From NCBI GenBank assembly GCA_902541825.1, contig CACBRY010000001.1:95924-136826 (forward strand): DNA of 40,903 nt, given 5' to 3'. This DNA comes from an uncultured Pelagibacteraceae bacterium. Its GTDB lineage: Bacteria; Pseudomonadota; Alphaproteobacteria; Pelagibacterales; Pelagibacteraceae. Below, piece after piece: positions 34,309 to 40,903 of this stretch. The notes under the pieces are model-generated. The model made no database searches. It worked only from the letters and a program-made list of their open reading frames with translations, and was not told the DNA's origin. The position numbers were made by a program, and so were the translations under genes. Position 1 is the first letter of the stretch, and every line of letters begins with the position of its first letter.

Positions 34309-36849
34309 TTAATTGATAATAAAATTTATTAATTTTTTTTCTATATATATTGTTTTTATAATTTCTTTATTATCAAGGTATTTCTTAATTTGTTCATCTT
34401 TTTTAATATTTTCAATTAATGTTTTTTCATCAATTGATTTACTGATTGAGAAAACCTTTCTTTTTTTTCCATTAATTTGAGTTACTATATTGAATATTTC
34501 CTGTTCAAGATATTTTTTATCAATCGTTGGCCACTGCATGTCTTTTGTTGACATATTAAGTTTCTCAAGACATTCATTTGAAAAATGTGGAACTATTGGG
34601 TTAATTGCTTTTAAAATATTTATATAATTTTTATGAAAATTGCTTCCCCAATCCTCTTTATTTGTATGTTGATTAAAAAAAGAGTGAATTTTGTGGACGG
34701 ATGCAATGGTTACATTGAAACCAAATCTATCTAAGTCATCGCTTAGTTTTTTAATAATTTGGTTTGTAAATTTTTCCAATTCATTATCAAATTTCGAGAA
34801 TTTCGTTTTGTTATTAATAATTTTTTCGTTCAACGACCATAATTTTTGAAGAAATTTGTAAGATGCACTGATACCAGTATCAGACCATTGTATGTCTTTT
34901 TCTGGTGGACTGTCAGATAAAATGAATAATCTTACAGCATCTGCTCCATACATTTTAATAATTTTTTCTGGATCAATAGTATTTTTTTTTGACTTTGACA
35001 TCGATTCTGATGGACCAACTATAACTTTTTCGTTTGGGTTGTTATTTAGGAAATAGTTTTTGCCATCTTTACTGGAAACATCATCAGGATAAATCCAATT
35101 ATTATTTTTATCTTTATAAGTTTCATGACAAACCATACCTTGCGTAAATAAACCCTCAAAAGGCTCTTTTAAATTTGTATCTTTATTATTTAAACTTATA
35201 GCTCTCATAAAAAAACGAGAATAAAGAAGATGTAATATTGCGTGTTCAACTCCACCAATATATTGATCGACAGGCATCCAGTAATCTAATTCGTTTTTAT
35301 CAAATGGTTCTTTTAAATTTTGCGCTGAACAAAATCTTAAAAAATACCAAGAGGAGTCTACAAAAGTATCTAAAGTATCTGTTTCACGTCTACATTTTTT
35401 CCCATTTATCTCAATCTCTTTCCATCTTTCTTGGGCATCAAGTGGATTGCCATTAGTATTAAGATCAATATCTTCTGGAAGTTCAACTGGTAATTCTTTC
35501 TCTGGAACTTTTACTACATTATTATTTTCATCATAGGCTATTGGAATAGGACATCCCCAATATCTTTGTCTTGATATTCCCCAATCTTTTAATCTAAAAT
35601 TTGTTTTTCTTTTACCTAATTTTTTCTCTTCAAGAATTTTTATAGCTTCATTTATTGATTCATCTGGAACTTTTAAATTATTTAAAAATTTAGAATTTAT
35701 AATCACACCTGGACCAGCATAAGCTTCATCCTCAACCTCATAAGTGTCATCTTTATCAATAGGTCTTACAACTGTTTTAATTTCAAGTTTATATTTTTTT
35801 GCAAAATCAAAATCCCTTTGGTCGTGAGCCGGACATCCAAATACGGCTCCAAATCCATAATCCATTAAAACAAAGTTTGCAAAAAAAACAGGGACTTTTG
35901 ATCCATTTTCAAATGGATTGATTGCAGTTAGCTCAGTTCTAAATCCTATTTTTGTTGCTTGAGCAATAGACTCTTCTGTAGTTCCTGTTTTTGAACATTC
36001 TTTTTTAAATTTCTGAAAGTCCTCATTTTTTTCATAATATTTGGAAAGAGGATGGTCAACTGATAATGCTAAAAAAGAAAATCCAAATAAAGTATCTGGT
36101 CTTGTTGTATAACATTTAATTGATTTTATGTTTTCTGAACCTTCTATTTTAAAATCAATTTCACATCCATATGATTTTCCAATCCAATTTTTTTGCATTA
36201 TTTTAACTTTATCCGGCCACTCACTAAGGGTTTCTAGACTGTTCAAGAGTTCCTCAGAGAAATGTGAAATTTTAAAAAACCACTGATTTAGTTTTTTTCT
36301 TTCAACTATTGCTCCAGATCTCCAACCTTTTCCGTCTATAACTTGCTCGTTAGCAAGCACAGTTTTATCAACTGGATCCCAGTTGACATAGCTTTCCTTC
36401 CTATAAACTAAACCTTTATCGTATAGATCTAAAAATATTTTTTGCTGATGTTTAAAGTAATCTGGTGAACACGTTGAAATTTCTCTATCCCAGTCAATAG
36501 ATAGGCCCAACATTTTTAATTGAGATTTCATAACTTTAATGTTTGTTTCTGTCCAGGCTTTAGGGTTTAAATTATTTTGTTTAGCTGCATTCTCTGCTGG
36601 CATTCCAAATGAGTCCCATCCCATTGGGTGTAGAACATTAAATCCTTTTAAAGTTTTGTATCTAGAGAGCACATCTCCGATAGTGTAATTTCTGACATGA
36701 CCCATATGGATTTTTCCTGATGGATAAGGAAACATTTCTAAACAATAAAATTTTTTTTTATTTCTATTTATCTGAGATTTAAAAGATTTATTTTTATCCC
36801 AATATTTTTGCCACTTATCTTCGACTACCTTAAAATTATATCTTTCCAC
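34309..36849 (-). CDS. leuS: Leucyl-tRNA synthetase
   Basis: LeuS attaches leucine to tRNA-Leu. The 846-residue class I enzyme has [21 protein letters not shown] with the HIGH motif (about residues 39-59), the CP1 editing domain with [15 protein letters not shown] and [19 protein letters not shown], the catalytic-core [28 protein letters not shown] and [17 protein letters not shown] with the KMSKS loop, and the anticodon-binding and C-terminal domains to the end. Length is normal. It is the largest gene in the window and follows the DUF3576-type lipoprotein gene after 26 bases. Confidence 0.97.
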   Translation of the reverse strand: MERYNFKVVEDKWQKYWDKNKSFKSQINRNKKKFYCLEMFPYPSGKIHMGHVRNYTIGDVLSRYKTLKGFNVLHPMGWDSFGMPAENAAKQNNLNPKAWTETNIKVMKSQLKMLGLSIDWDREISTCSPDYFKHQQKIFLDLYDKGLVYRKESYVNWDPVDKTVLANEQVIDGKGWRSGAIVERKKLNQWFFKISHFSEELLNSLETLSEWPDKVKIMQKNWIGKSYGCEIDFKIEGSENIKSIKCYTTRPDTLFGFSFLALSVDHPLSKYYEKNEDFQKFKKECSKTGTTEESIAQATKIGFRTELTAINPFENGSKVPVFFANFVLMDYGFGAVFGCPAHDQRDFDFAKKYKLEIKTVVRPIDKDDTYEVEDEAYAGPGVIINSKFLNNLKVPDESINEAIKILEEKKLGKRKTNFRLKDWGISRQRYWGCPIPIAYDENNNVVKVPEKELPVELPEDIDLNTNGNPLDAQERWKEIEINGKKCRRETDTLDTFVDSSWYFLRFCSAQNLKEPFDKNELDYWMPVDQYIGGVEHAILHLLYSRFFMRAISLNNKDTNLKEPFEGLFTQGMVCHETYKDKNNNWIYPDDVSSKDGKNYFLNNNPNEKVIVGPSESMSKSKKNTIDPEKIIKMYGADAVRLFILSDSPPEKDIQWSDTGISASYKFLQKLWSLNEKIINNKTKFSKFDNELEKFTNQIIKKLSDDLDRFGFNVTIASVHKIHSFFNQHTNKEDWGSNFHKNYINILKAINPIVPHFSNECLEKLNMSTKDMQWPTIDKKYLEQEIFNIVTQINGKKRKVFSISKSIDEKTLIENIKKDEQIKKYLDNKEIIKTIYIEKKLINFIIN

Positions 36850-36875
36850 AATAATTGAATTATTACAATTTATTT

Positions 36876-37493
36876 TTAATTTTTTTTCCTACTGTCACCT
36901 TGTTTAGGGTCTCCAATTATGTAGGGGTTTTCTTTTATATTTTTATCAATGATTTCTTTTTTATATTTTGTAGCTTTTTTAAGTATACTTAAGTTGAGAT
37001 CAGCAACTAAATCATTATTATTTTTACTAATTGAACAATTAGTTAAATTGTCAGAGCATTTTTTTAAATAGACATTTATATCTAAAGCATCTGACCTTAT
37101 TTCATTTGTTAAAAATCTTACAGAAATTTTTACAGATTCATTAGGTGAATTATTTTCACTGTACCAATCAGTGATTACTATTCCACCACTATAATTAGCA
37201 GAAGCTAAAGGCATAAAATCTAAAGTATCAAGTGTTGCACGCCACAAAGGATTTGCACTAGCAAATTCATAATTGGTCCCTGTCTGGGAATTTCCACCCA
37301 TTAATCTAAAACCTCTACCTTCATTAATGTTCTTTTCAACTCTTTTTCTTGGATCTGGCGGAAAATCTTTAGCACTAACTTTTTTAGGCTTTAATGCGTT
37401 ACAAGCAGTTTGTGTTAAAAGTATTAAAATAGATAATAAAATTAGTATACTTTTCTTTAAAGCTATTATTTTGTGCATAATCTTTATTAACAC
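36876..37493 (-). CDS. DUF3576-type exported protein / probable lipoprotein
   Basis: The 205-residue protein has an N-terminal hydrophobic stretch [20 protein letters not shown], probably a signal peptide with Cys31 as a possible lipidation site, though Q at -3 is atypical. The mature part holds [31 protein letters not shown], the pattern I associate with DUF3576 proteins found next to leuS in alphaproteobacteria. Function is unknown; an envelope role is inferred. An alternative start is the Met at residue 6. It is divergent from the porin with 187 bases between. Confidence 0.8.
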   Translation of the reverse strand: MLIKIMHKIIALKKSILILLSILILLTQTACNALKPKKVSAKDFPPDPRKRVEKNINEGRGFRLMGGNSQTGTNYEFASANPLWRATLDTLDFMPLASANYSGGIVITDWYSENNSPNESVKISVRFLTNEIRSDALDINVYLKKCSDNLTNCSISKNNNDLVADLNLSILKKATKYKKEIIDKNIKENPYIIGDPKQGDSRKKN

Positions 37494-37680
37494 ATAATAT
37501 TCTGTTTAAAATTAAATATGTACATTACTGTTCTAAAAGTGAGAAAACACAAGCTAAAAGTGATGTAAAAATGCAACACTAATTGAAATTATTACCTATA
37601 TAATTAAAATTTTATAATGGAATTAGTGATATTTGCTAAAAATATCCTGTTTATAATTAATTATAAAAAGGAGTATATTT
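37494..37680. promoter_or_regulatory. Shared control region between the DUF3576-type gene and the porin
   Basis: This 187-base AT-rich gap must hold divergent promoters. TATAAT occurs on the plus strand at 37599, 37613 and 37652, but none has a well-spaced TTGACA-like partner, so I cannot choose one. A full Shine-Dalgarno AAGGAG at 37668-37673, seven bases before the porin ATG, is the clearest site. Most other starts that I checked in the window (rpe, hemE, rho, mnmG, hslV) have none, so this one suggests strong translation. Confidence 0.6.
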
Positions 37681-38607
37681 ATGAACAATTTAAAAAAAGT
37701 AGGGTTAACAGCTTTAGCTACTACTCTTGTTTCAACAGCCTCTGTTGCTGGTGAGCTAAGTGTTTCAGGTGGTGCAGCTTTATCTTACACAGGTCTTAGC
37801 ACCGCTTCAGGCACTAACCCGTGGGCTATGGGTGACAGTGTTAAGTTTAACGGTAGTGGAGACTTAGACAATGGTATGACTGTATCAGTATACTATGAGT
37901 TAGATGGTGGTACTTACGATGACTACAATCTAAAATTAGGTATGGGTGATATGGGAACATTATCATTCTCAGGTGCATCAAGCTCAGGAAGCGGTGTTGA
38001 TAAACTAAAAGATATCGTTCCAAATGCTTACACACCAGTATACGAAGCAACTGATGCTACAGACAGTGGTTTAATTGATGCTTCAGGTAATAACCAAACT
38101 GGTCAATGGGGTTATGACATGACTGTAGGAAATGCAGCATTGTCAGCATCTTACAATCCAAAACCAGCAGCTGGAAAAGAAGCTGAAACTGGTTTTGCTA
38201 TTGTTTACAGTGGCTTAATGGACGGTTTAGAGTTAAGTGCAGGTTACTTTGACGATGGTGATGAAGCAGAAAACGACACTTTAGGTATTAAATACACTAT
38301 GGGTGCAATGACTGCTGCTTACCAAATGACAAAAGTAGATTACACTGCAACTGGTACTAATGATCAAGATGCAACACATGTTGGTGTATCTATAGCTGTT
38401 AATGACTCATTATCAGTGTCAGCTGGTCAACAAAGCATCGAGTTTGACGGTACTGCAGAAGATGAGAAAAACTCAGGTGTTGGTGCTTCATATACAATGG
38501 GATCGATCTCAATGTATGGTGGTTTCAATAAACTTGAGAACGCAAATGGATCAACTTCAGCGAAAGATGTTGAAGCTTCTATCTTTAATATTTCGTTTGC
38601 ATTCTAA
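37681..38607 (+). CDS. Outer-membrane porin
   Basis: The 308-residue protein has a signal peptide (LTALATTLVSTASVAG, cleavage probably near residues 23-24). It then shows alternating hydrophobic/polar strands rich in Gly, Ser, Asp and Tyr, for example ELSVSGGAALSYTG, GMTVSVYYELDGG and TAAYQMTKVDYTA, and ends in ISFAF with the terminal Phe of beta-barrel proteins. That fits a porin of the Gram-negative general porin class forming diffusion pores for small solutes. Codon use is clearly more G/C and GGT/GCT-biased than that of neighbouring genes, and it has a strong Shine-Dalgarno and its own terminator. Together these indicate a highly expressed protein. Pore specificity is not deducible. Confidence 0.85.
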   Translation: MNNLKKVGLTALATTLVSTASVAGELSVSGGAALSYTGLSTASGTNPWAMGDSVKFNGSGDLDNGMTVSVYYELDGGTYDDYNLKLGMGDMGTLSFSGASSSGSGVDKLKDIVPNAYTPVYEATDATDSGLIDASGNNQTGQWGYDMTVGNAALSASYNPKPAAGKEAETGFAIVYSGLMDGLELSAGYFDDGDEAENDTLGIKYTMGAMTAAYQMTKVDYTATGTNDQDATHVGVSIAVNDSLSVSAGQQSIEFDGTAEDEKNSGVGASYTMGSISMYGGFNKLENANGSTSAKDVEASIFNISFAF

Positions 38608-38631
38608 TCATCTGATTAGCTAATTTATATT

Positions 38632-38660
38632 AAGGCCCCTAGAAATAGGGGCCTTTTTTT
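38632..38660 (+). terminator. Intrinsic terminator after the porin
   Basis: AAGGCCCCT (38632-38640) pairs perfectly with AGGGGCCTT (38647-38655) around a six-base loop, followed by a T run to 38660. It begins 24 bases after the porin stop, and its T tract reaches the stop codon of the opposing ThiE-like gene. It is the only convergent junction of the window with an intrinsic terminator. Confidence 0.93.
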
Positions 38661-39192
38661 ATTCAAAATAAGAAATACCTGCAAAACCAAAAGGTTTTAT
38701 TATATTAAGTTTTTTAATATTTTTGTCATTAATACCACCTAAAGAGACATCTCTCATTTTCGTTATTCTCCTAAGTTTCAAATATTTATAAATATTTAAC
38801 TTTTTATTAGTTTTTTTTTTAAATAAAGGAGATAAAAAAATTTCCTCTATGTTTTGAAGTTCTTTTATTTTAATTTCTTTAAGATTATGCGCAGATCCTA
38901 AAATCTTAAATCCTTTTTTAAATTTATTAATTCTTAAGTTTAAATTTCTATTAGTAGACGAAATGTAAACTCCATTAGCCTTTATTCTTTTAGCCAACTC
39001 AACGTTATTACTAATATAAAAATTTCTCTGATTTTTTTTACAGAAATTGCGTAATTTTATTAGAGTATTTATTGGGGTTTCTTTATCTTTATTTCTCCAT
39101 ATAAAAGATATATTTTTGTTTAAATTTATTAAACGAGTGTGATTAAACTCATTAATAAAATAATATTTTTTTAATTTATGAATATGCATCAT
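38659..39192 (-). CDS. ThiE/TenI-like (thiamine phosphate synthase superfamily) protein, degenerate
   Basis: The 177-residue protein shows the second half of a thiamine-phosphate-synthase-like barrel: FYISNNVELAKRIKANGVYIS, ILGSAHNLKEI, EIFLSPLFKKKTNK and VSLGGINDKNIKKLN, ending FGFAGISYF. These parallel the ThiE/TenI strands. The pyrophosphate-loop residues of true ThiE are not all present, so it may be a TenI-like protein of unknown function rather than a synthase. It is short for the family (about 200-215). The chosen start (39192) and the next Met (39189) overlap the yggS start, so one of the two starts may be wrong. Confidence 0.68.
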   Translation of the reverse strand: MMHIHKLKKYYFINEFNHTRLINLNKNISFIWRNKDKETPINTLIKLRNFCKKNQRNFYISNNVELAKRIKANGVYISSTNRNLNLRINKFKKGFKILGSAHNLKEIKIKELQNIEEIFLSPLFKKKTNKKLNIYKYLKLRRITKMRDVSLGGINDKNIKKLNIIKPFGFAGISYFE

Positions 39193-39849
39193 ACTGAAAG
39201 TAATTTAATTGAAATAAACAATAAAATTAAGAATAAAATTAATTCATTATCCTTTGATCAATATAATCCAAAAGTGATTGCAGTATCAAAAACTTTTAAA
39301 GAGCAAGATGTTTTGCCCTTATTAGACTATGGTCATTGTGACTTTGGTGAGAATAAAGTCCAAGAGGCATTGTTAAAGTGGCCAAATCTCAAAGAAAAAT
39401 ATAAAAACGTAAAATTACACATGTTAGGAAAGCTGCAAACAAACAAAGCTAAATTTGCAGTTGAAATATTTGATTACATACATTCTTTGGATAATCTCAA
39501 ACTTGCTAATAAGTTAGCAAATGAAATTCACAAAAAAGATAGAAAAGTAAAGATGTTTATTCAGATTAATTTAGGCGGTGAAAAACAAAAATCTGGGATA
39601 GAGCCAAATGATTTAGAAACGTTTTATAAAAGCTGTTTATTATTGAAATTAGATATTGTGGGAACCATGTGTATCCCACCAGATAACCAAGATCCAAAGT
39701 TTTTTTTTAAAGAATTACTAAATTTAAATAATAAGATTAAACTTCCTGAGATTAGCATGGGTATGACCAACGATTATTTGGAAGCTTTAGAATATAGATC
39801 AACATATTTAAGAATTGGCACAGGTATATTTGGTAAAAGAACTAATTAA
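39178..39849 (+). CDS. YggS-family pyridoxal-phosphate homeostasis protein
   Basis: The 223-residue protein belongs to the PLPHP (YggS/PROSC) family, which binds PLP and affects vitamin B6 and amino acid balance. Motifs are KVIAVSKTF with the PLP-binding Lys, FGENKVQEALLKWPNL, LHMLGKLQTNKAKFAV, INLGGEKQKSGIEP, and the phosphate-binding end ISMGMTNDYLEAL to RIGTGIFGKR. Alternative start at 39184 exists. It is head-to-head with the ThiE-like gene and overlaps it by 15 bases at the annotated starts. The 3' end overlaps the L,D-transpeptidase-like gene by eight bases. Confidence 0.92.
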   Translation: MNMHHTESNLIEINNKIKNKINSLSFDQYNPKVIAVSKTFKEQDVLPLLDYGHCDFGENKVQEALLKWPNLKEKYKNVKLHMLGKLQTNKAKFAVEIFDYIHSLDNLKLANKLANEIHKKDRKVKMFIQINLGGEKQKSGIEPNDLETFYKSCLLLKLDIVGTMCIPPDNQDPKFFFKELLNLNNKIKLPEISMGMTNDYLEALEYRSTYLRIGTGIFGKRTN

Positions 39850-40339
39850 TTTTAATCTTTGTTTTTTTGTTAATCAATTTAGCTAAAACTAAAAAATCTT
39901 TTTCACACAATGTGACACATCCTTTTGTTGGTAAATAATTTGTTGTTAAATGTAAAAAAATAGCACTTCCTTTGAACTTAACTGGATCTTTATGGTTATA
40001 TTTTATCAAAATCAAAAAATCATACTTATGATCTTTACGATACAATTTTTCATGTCTTATTTTTAGATTCTTTTTTATTTTTATTTGTTTATTATAGAAT
40101 TTGCTATTTGGATCATCACACCAACCCATATTTTTTTTTATAGGAATTGACTTAAGTTTCGAAAGAGGTTTTTGAACTCTATCTGCTCTATAATAAATAT
40201 TACCTAAATTAAATTTGCCCTTTGGGGTTGTAAGATCACCCTCAAGCTTTTTTTTGCTAAATCCGTTTTTTCCAATAGAACACCTAAATTTAAAGTCATC
40301 TATTAAAAGTGTATCTTTATTTTTGACAAAGATTATCAT
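39842..40339 (-). CDS. L,D-transpeptidase catalytic-domain (YkuD-like, COG3786-type) protein
   Basis: The 165-residue protein is a stand-alone YkuD-type domain. It has RCSIGKNGFSKKKLEGDLTTPKGKFNLG (the family's CxxGxxG...K.EGDG.TPxG start), NMGWCDDPNSKFYN, and the catalytic FLHLTTNYLPTKGCVTL with the His and Cys. In place of the common S-H-G-C the sequence is T-K-G-C, as in the COG3786 branch. Such enzymes form or edit 3-3 cross-links or lipoprotein links on peptidoglycan. No signal peptide is evident, which is odd for a wall enzyme. It is 11 bases from the start of the divergent regulator gene. Confidence 0.85.
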   Translation of the reverse strand: MIIFVKNKDTLLIDDFKFRCSIGKNGFSKKKLEGDLTTPKGKFNLGNIYYRADRVQKPLSKLKSIPIKKNMGWCDDPNSKFYNKQIKIKKNLKIRHEKLYRKDHKYDFLILIKYNHKDPVKFKGSAIFLHLTTNYLPTKGCVTLCEKDFLVLAKLINKKTKIKIN

Positions 40340-40350
40340 ATTTTAAAAAA

Positions 40351-40903
40351 ATGAGTTCTCGAATATTAATAATATATGAATATCAAATTTTATACCAAGT
40401 ATTAAATGAAATTAGTGAATGTTTAAATTGTAAAATTATTCAATCTAATAATAAGGATTTTAAGGAGTTAAAGTTTGATCCAAAGAACAACTATTTGATT
40501 ATCTCAGAAAAAAAAATTGAGGGGGTTAAGAATATTTTAATTTTAGATAATCTCCCAATTAAATTTGAACAGCTTATTGAAATGATCAATATAAAGTTTT
40601 TAAAAAATAAATTTTTAGATCAATCACATATTAAATTAGGTGAATATAATTTAGATTTGAATTCCAGAAAAATTTCACTTGCAAATAAAAACTTAAGTTT
40701 AACTGAAAGAGAAACAAATTTGATAATCTTTATTAAAGAAAAAAAAGATGTTACGATTAAAGAATTACAAAAAATGGTCTGGGATTATTCACCTAATTTA
40801 GATACACACACTGTTGAAACACATATTTATAGATTAAGAAAAAAAATGAAAGAAACTTTTGGAGACGAAGATTTTATTTCAAATACTAATAATGGTTATT
40901 CGA
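40351..40903 (+). CDS. OmpR/PhoB-type winged-helix regulator with eroded receiver domain, 3' end missing
   Basis: This gene is not in the ORF track because it runs off the right edge; it is open from the ATG at 40351 for 184 codons. Residues 1-90 start SSRILIIYEYQILYQVLNEI, like a receiver strand and helix. The acidic pair and the phospho-acceptor Asp are not visible, and NYLIISEKKI replaces the usual strand-3 DLxxxD end. The winged helix (about 95-184) is clear: LSLTERETNLIIFI, TIKELQKMVWDYSPNLDTHTVETHIYRLRKKM, then NTNNGYS. It should bind DNA but is unlikely to be controlled by ordinary phosphorylation. Tight divergence from the L,D-transpeptidase-like gene suggests a shared control region. 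Confidence 0.83.
   Translation, partial: MSSRILIIYEYQILYQVLNEISECLNCKIIQSNNKDFKELKFDPKNNYLIISEKKIEGVKNILILDNLPIKFEQLIEMINIKFLKNKFLDQSHIKLGEYNLDLNSRKISLANKNLSLTERETNLIIFIKEKKDVTIKELQKMVWDYSPNLDTHTVETHIYRLRKKMKETFGDEDFISNTNNGYS

Noticed and set aside
35380-35395. Possible second parS (TGTTTCACGT...) inside leuS
   Set aside because: Only the left ten bases match; the right half (CTACAT) does not continue the palindrome.
1-40903. CRISPR arrays, insertion sequences, prophage genes, rRNA genes
   Set aside because: No regular repeats, transposase or phage motifs, or rRNA-like sequence were seen on reading the window.

Overview
The window looks like a chromosome segment from a free-living SAR11-type alphaproteobacterium (Pelagibacterales). 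The evidence is very low GC with heavy A/T homopolymer runs, lysine/asparagine/isoleucine-rich proteins, almost no intergenic space (the longest gap is about 283 bases), and alphaproteobacterial gene order throughout. No prophage, IS element, CRISPR array or rRNA was seen. No stretch longer than 300 bases lacks a gene.

Layout. (1) 1-5010: the end of a sodium:solute symporter with a strong terminator, a small membrane protein, then rpe - heparinase-like - purH, converging on a pterin carbinolamine dehydratase gene. (2) 5020-8524: an accessory patch with a SAM methyltransferase, tRNA-Gly(GCC) and a sulfotransferase, followed by a stand-alone Lon N-terminal-domain protein and a divergent UbiH-like monooxygenase. 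(3) 8555-11223: ftsK and lolA. (4) 11220-15044, minus strand: hisB-hisH-hisA-hisF-hisE followed by a HIT protein and a GNAT acetyltransferase. (5) 15136-18918: hslVU behind a heat-shock-type promoter, with Smr and Tim44-like genes opposite, then fxsA and secB. (6) 18915-22332, minus strand: dnaQ-coaE-aroE-maf-ppsR. (7) 22333-22615: a very AT-rich gap with DnaA-box-like sites, the best replication-origin candidate. (8) 22616-32867, plus strand: hemE-hemH-hemJ, rho, mnmE, mnmG, rsmG, parA, parB, interrupted by a second sulfotransferase gene between rho and mnmE. A near-perfect parS site lies inside rsmG. (9) 32851-37493, minus strand: holA, an LptE-like lipoprotein, leuS and a DUF3576-type lipoprotein. 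(10) 37681-40903: a probably highly expressed porin with its own Shine-Dalgarno and terminator, a degenerate ThiE/TenI-like gene, a YggS/PLPHP gene, an L,D-transpeptidase-fold gene and the start of a winged-helix regulator whose receiver domain looks eroded.

How it fits together. Genes run leftward on the left of 22333-22615 and rightward on the right, as expected around an origin. The ppsR | hemE junction is where the Caulobacter and Rickettsia origins are placed in the literature. The parABS module about 8 kb away supplies origin segregation, while ftsK and holA serve chromosome translocation and replication. The most unusual structural feature is that eight of nine convergent gene pairs abut or overlap at their stop codons with no intrinsic terminator. 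The most likely accessory content is the two related sulfotransferases and the methyltransferase beside the tRNA. I did not find a convincing wholly new multi-gene system; the strongest leads are the origin/parS architecture, the apparently leaderless heat-shock promoter, the sulfotransferase insertions and the eroded regulator.
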